DNA of 64,000 nt from Pseudomonas cremoricolorata (lineage in GTDB: Bacteria > Pseudomonadota > Gammaproteobacteria > Pseudomonadales > Pseudomonadaceae): positions 3,906,001 through 3,970,000 of the forward strand of contig NZ_CP009455.1 of NCBI RefSeq assembly GCF_000759535.1, written 5' to 3'. Shown here piece by piece: positions 60,935-64,000 of the stretch; the first letter of the stretch is position 1; every line of letters starts with the position of its first letter. The position numbers and the translations under genes were made by a program. Under the pieces are notes generated by a model. The model saw only the letters and a program-made list of their open reading frames with translations, did not search any database and was not told the origin of the DNA.

Positions 60935-61008
60935 GGCGCAGCGCCGCGGCGCAGTTGAAAGCGCCGCGGCTTTACCGGAAGCTCGGGGCACGTTGCCTGG
61001 ATGCCGAC

Positions 61009-62187
61009 ATGCGAATCATCGACAAGAACGCCGCGCTGGTGCGCACCCTCACCCCTGCCGAAGTGCAATTGCTCAGTGCGTTCGCCAGCGAACAGCTCAA
61101 CGGGCCGCAGCTGTTGCAAGCCAATCAATGGCTGATGCGCGTGCGCAGCGCCAACCAGTGGCTGGCCTGCGATTGTCGCAGCGACGTGCTGCCGGTACTC
61201 AATGTCAGCCTAAACGGCCACACCGGCACACTCTTTCTGAAGAATAACCCCGGCACCGCCGAACACGCGCCGGGCTGTCCGTTCAGCAAGGTCGAGCGCG
61301 AAGCCGGCGCCAGCGCCAGCCAGACGCCACCGGCCGCCTGGCTGGCACCGGATACGCCGTTGCGCCTGATCGGCGATTTTCGCAGCGCAGCAAGCGCTGG
61401 CGGGCCATCGCGCAGCGCTGCTCACGAGCAACCGCAGTTGCTGTCACTGCTGCTGACCTGGATCGAAACCAGCGGCCTGAACCTCTACGCCACCCACCTC
61501 AAGCAAGACCTCACCCAGCAGTTCGCTGCCCTGCGCAGTGTCGCCGGCCGCTACCCGTTGCTCGAACGGGTGCCGGCCAGCAACTACCTGGAAACGCGGC
61601 TGGACATGAAGCACATGATGATGCTCAAGGCGCGGCTGCGTGAGGCCACGGTGTTCGGCAACCATCGTCGCCACGGCCTGCTGCTCGACTGCGTCGAGCA
61701 GATCAAGGGCCGCAAAGTGTTCAGCGCGCGCAGCAGTGAGGGCTTCGATTTCCAGGGCCACCACCTGTATTGGGGCGGAAGCCGCACCAGCGGGCCGCTG
61801 CTGGCGCTGGGCTTGTATTCGCCGGCAACCGCGGGCAGTCACTTCTACGAGCTGATCCACATCGCCAGCGTGCCGGTGCTGTCGCGTGCGCAGCTGTTTC
61901 CGGTGTATCGCGACGAGGAGCGCGAACCGCTCAAGGCGCTGGTGTCGCTGATCGACTGGATGGCGGGCAAAGGGGGCAAGGTGCAGATGCGCCGCCCGGT
62001 GATCGGCGGCCAGGTGATGGATGAGCTGGTGCTGACCTCCGACCAGGACCGAGTGCTGTCGGTGTCGCTGCTCGAGCAACCGCTGGGCCCTGAGCCGGAT
62101 GCCGAAACCTTCAAGCGTTATGCCGACTTCAAGAGCCTTGAGACGTTTCGCAAGTACGTGGCCGGGTTCTTCATGCGCGAGCGCTGA
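61009..62187 (+). CDS. Unrecognised protein with N-terminal Cys/His motif
   Basis: A 392-residue soluble protein. The N-terminus contains CDCRSD (about 54-59), LFLKNNPGT and EHAPGCPFSK (about 86-95), an arrangement of Cys and His that could bind zinc and that recalls DUF1173 proteins of mobile elements; the resemblance is weak. The rest is mixed alpha/beta with MKHMMMLKARLREATVFGN. Start at ATG 61009 is the first in frame after the aldehyde dehydrogenase stop. It follows the aldehyde dehydrogenase gene by 74 bases; no functional link is evident. Confidence 0.68.
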   Translation: MRIIDKNAALVRTLTPAEVQLLSAFASEQLNGPQLLQANQWLMRVRSANQWLACDCRSDVLPVLNVSLNGHTGTLFLKNNPGTAEHAPGCPFSKVEREAGASASQTPPAAWLAPDTPLRLIGDFRSAASAGGPSRSAAHEQPQLLSLLLTWIETSGLNLYATHLKQDLTQQFAALRSVAGRYPLLERVPASNYLETRLDMKHMMMLKARLREATVFGNHRRHGLLLDCVEQIKGRKVFSARSSEGFDFQGHHLYWGGSRTSGPLLALGLYSPATAGSHFYELIHIASVPVLSRAQLFPVYRDEEREPLKALVSLIDWMAGKGGKVQMRRPVIGGQVMDELVLTSDQDRVLSVSLLEQPLGPEPDAETFKRYADFKSLETFRKYVAGFFMRER

Positions 62188-62219
62188 TACCGGCGTGCGG
62201 CATCAGCGCTGGCCTGGAG

Positions 62220-63368
62220 TCAGAACGCTGCTTTGAAGATCGCTTCGATTTCGCTCTGCACGGCGCTGCGTGGGTTGGTCAGGCCGCAGGCGTCTTTCAG
62301 GGCATTGGCTGCCAGCAGGGGCACGTCTTCGACCTTGGCGCCCAGGGCGCGCAGGCCATTGGGAATGTCGATGTCGGCCGAGAGCTGCTCGATGGCCTCG
62401 ATGGCGGCCAGCGCACCTTGCTGATCGTTCAGGCCGCACACCTTGATCCCCATGGCCTTGGCCACGTCGCGCAGGCGCGCCGCGCTGACCTGGGCGTTGA
62501 AGCGCTGCACATGGGGCAGCAGCACCGCGTTGCACACGCCGTGGGGCAAGTCATAGAAGCCGCCAAGCTGGTGCGCCATGGCGTGTACGTAGCCGAGCGA
62601 GGCGTTGTTGAAGGCCATGCCGGCGAGGAACTGGGCGTAGGCCATCTGCTCACGGGCTTGCAGGTCACTGCCGTGGGCCACGGCCTGGCGCAGGTACTGG
62701 CTGATCAGGCTGACAGCCTTGAGCGCGCAGGCGTCGGTGATCGGCGTGGCCGCGGTCGAAACGTACGCCTCGACCGCATGGGTCAGCGCGTCCATGCCAG
62801 TGGCGGCGGTGAGTGACGGCGGCATGCCGACCATCAGCGCCGGGTCATTGACCGACAGCAGCGGCGTGACGTTACGATCGACGATGGCCATTTTCACGTG
62901 GCGCACTTCGTCGGTGATGATGCAGAAGCGGGTCATTTCGCTGGCGGTGCCGGCGGTGGTGTTGATGGCGATCAGCGGCAGCTGCGGCTTGCTGGAACGG
63001 TCGACACCCTCGTAGTCACTGATGTGCCCACCGTTGGTGGCGCACAGGGCGATGCCCTTGGCGCAGTCGTGGGGCGAGCCGCCACCGAGGGAGATCACAC
63101 AGTCACAGCGCTCACGCTGCAGCACCGCCAGGCCCGCTTCGACGTTGCCGACGGTGGGGTTGGGTTTGGCGCCATCGAAGATGCGCGAGTCGATGTCGCG
63201 CTCGGCCAGAAGGCCTGCGATGCGCGCGGCAATCCCCGCACGTGCGAGCCCTTGGTCAGTGACGATCAACGCCCGGCGCAGACCGTAGCCGGCAATGGCG
63301 TCCATGGCTTCGTTCAGGCAGTCGTTGCCCATGATGTTCACGGCGGGGATGAAGAAGGTGCTGCTCAT
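62220..63368 (-). CDS. Iron-containing alcohol dehydrogenase (YiaY/ErcA-like)
   Basis: A 382-residue group III alcohol dehydrogenase. [16 protein letters not shown] is the NAD-binding GGGS motif, and the iron ligands lie in [30 protein letters not shown] (His) and upstream Asp. It oxidises primary alcohols or threonine-like substrates in the cytoplasm. The start at 63368 gives the full family length. No regulator or pathway partners are adjacent. Confidence 0.9.
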   Translation of the reverse strand: MSSTFFIPAVNIMGNDCLNEAMDAIAGYGLRRALIVTDQGLARAGIAARIAGLLAERDIDSRIFDGAKPNPTVGNVEAGLAVLQRERCDCVISLGGGSPHDCAKGIALCATNGGHISDYEGVDRSSKPQLPLIAINTTAGTASEMTRFCIITDEVRHVKMAIVDRNVTPLLSVNDPALMVGMPPSLTAATGMDALTHAVEAYVSTAATPITDACALKAVSLISQYLRQAVAHGSDLQAREQMAYAQFLAGMAFNNASLGYVHAMAHQLGGFYDLPHGVCNAVLLPHVQRFNAQVSAARLRDVAKAMGIKVCGLNDQQGALAAIEAIEQLSADIDIPNGLRALGAKVEDVPLLAANALKDACGLTNPRSAVQSEIEAIFKAAF

Positions 63369-63471
63369 GGCGAATCCTCAACGGCTATGGCGGTTTGCTA
63401 TGAGCATGGGCTGTTGCGGATTCGGGGATATTGATCCAGGGCAATGGGGTGAGGGGGGATGGGTGCGGGTG

Positions 63472-63537
63472 GGCCGGCTTTGCCGGCCATCGCGGCTCAA
63501 CCGCCCCTACGGGGGTTGTAGGGGCGGTTTGGCCGCG
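63472..63537. repeat. REP-type element with long inverted arms
   Basis: GGCCGGC-TTT-GCCGGCC (63472-63488) is followed by ATCGCGGCTCA, then AACCGCCCCTAC and its complement GTAGGGGCGGTT (63499-63529) within outer CGCGGC/GCCGCG arms. The first part repeats the motif at 54094. It lies between the convergently transcribed-in-line dehydrogenase and phosphoglucomutase genes and probably ends transcription of pgm. Confidence 0.75.
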
Positions 63538-63546
63538 AATATTGCT

Positions 63547-64000
63547 TCAGGCGATGGCCGTATCGACCAGCACCTGCGCCTCAGCCACCAGACGCTCGAG
63601 GTGGGCCTCGTCGATGAAGCTTTCGGCGTAGATCTTGTAGATGTCTTCAGTGCCCGACGGCCGTGCGGCGAACCAACCGTTGGCGGTCATGACCTTGAGG
63701 CCGCCGATGGCCTGGCCGTTGCCCGGCGCGTGGCTGAGGATCTGCTCGATCGGCTCGCCGGCAAGCTCGGTAGAGGTCACCTGCTCGGGCGCAAGCTTGC
63801 TCAGTAGGCCCTTCTGACGCGCGTCGGCCTTGGCCTCGACGCGGGTGGCGAAGGGCTTGCCCAGGGCTTGGGTCAAGTCGTTGTAGGCCTGGCTCGGGGT
63901 GCGACCCGTACGCGCGGTCATCTCGGCCGCGAGCAGCGCTGGAATCAGCCCGTCCTTGTCGGTGGCCCATACCGAACCATCACGGCGCAGGAACGAGGCG
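63547..64000 (-). CDS. pgm: Phosphoglucomutase, C-terminal part (cut by window edge)
   Basis: About 150 C-terminal residues of alpha-D-glucose phosphate-specific phosphoglucomutase, interconverting glucose-1-phosphate and glucose-6-phosphate. The visible part starts ASFLRRDGSVWATDKDGLIPALLAAEM and contains the phosphate-binding loop ARPSGTEDIYKIYAESF. The frame is open to the window edge at 64000, so the 5' part is outside. It is on the same strand as the iron-containing dehydrogenase gene but separated by a REP element. Confidence 0.9.
   Translation of the reverse strand, partial: ASFLRRDGSVWATDKDGLIPALLAAEMTARTGRTPSQAYNDLTQALGKPFATRVEAKADARQKGLLSKLAPEQVTSTELAGEPIEQILSHAPGNGQAIGGLKVMTANGWFAARPSGTEDIYKIYAESFIDEAHLERLVAEAQVLVDTAIA

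Noticed and set aside
60733..61008. N-terminal extension of the 392-residue protein
   Set aside because: It overlaps the end of the aldehyde dehydrogenase gene in another frame and shows no domain.
1..64000. CRISPR arrays, tRNA/rRNA genes, prophage or integrase genes
   Set aside because: No regularly spaced repeats, no cloverleaf-like tRNA sequence and no integrase or transposase reading frame were found on reading through the window.

Overview
The window is chromosomal DNA of a fluorescent pseudomonad, most likely of the Pseudomonas putida group. Evidence: high GC content, REP-type palindromes, many AraC/LysR/IclR regulators, chemotaxis receptors, and a LigD with phosphoesterase-ligase-polymerase domain order. 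No rRNA, tRNA, CRISPR array, insertion sequence or phage gene was seen. It reads as a metabolic accessory stretch of a free-living soil or rhizosphere chromosome.

Region 1 (about 0-15.5 kb): a second-type tyrosyl-tRNA synthetase, then a 13-kb amine-catabolism locus. The locus has two amine-oxidase-like flavoproteins, a cupin protein, a FeaR-like AraC regulator, an APC permease with a DUF3156 partner, a phenylacetaldehyde-type aldehyde dehydrogenase, a GlcG-like protein, an outer-membrane porin, an MFS exporter, an ornithine-cyclodeaminase homologue of the 'tyramine oxidase subunit B' type and a RidA protein. The promoters of the catabolic units share a direct-repeat box (CTGGCAGGC, then CAAGAC 14 bases from the box start), which I infer to be the operator of the FeaR-like activator. 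The likely flow is uptake, oxidation of an aromatic or related amine to an aldehyde, then oxidation to an acid.

Region 2 (15.6-24 kb): a quinone-oxidoreductase-like gene and a LysR regulator, then a sulfonate-scavenging block with three SsuA-type binding proteins, an SsuD-type monooxygenase and a CHASE3 chemoreceptor. There is no ABC permease or ATPase. Two operons share a 15-bp inverted repeat upstream. A 149-bp near-palindromic, MITE-like element lies at the end of the block.

Region 3 (24-31.5 kb): a probable zinc-starvation cluster with two Zur-type boxes. It holds a class III alcohol dehydrogenase that lost two structural-zinc cysteines, a DksA-like protein with one cysteine, HisI, and a dihydroorotase with an altered HxH motif. 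Divergent from the dehydrogenase is a GlxA-type regulator interrupted by an in-frame TGA. A Bcr/CflA exporter follows, with an intrinsic terminator inside its own leader.

Region 4 (31.7-42.7 kb): a chemoreceptor, AraC and IclR regulators, a second copy of the porin paired with another aldehyde dehydrogenase, small proteins, a PAS hybrid histidine kinase and a Nudix hydrolase. Region 5 (42.8-54 kb): a betaine-type binding protein and permease, a tandem CAP protein, a metallothionein missed by simple ORF calling, LigD followed by an acyl-CoA dehydrogenase/NodS-like methyltransferase/glycosyltransferase operon, and a GlxA-type regulator. Region 6 (54-64 kb): a TonB-dependent receptor, a GGDEF-EAL protein, a GapN-like aldehyde dehydrogenase, an unrecognised cysteine-bearing protein, an iron-containing alcohol dehydrogenase and the 3' part of phosphoglucomutase, cut by the window edge.
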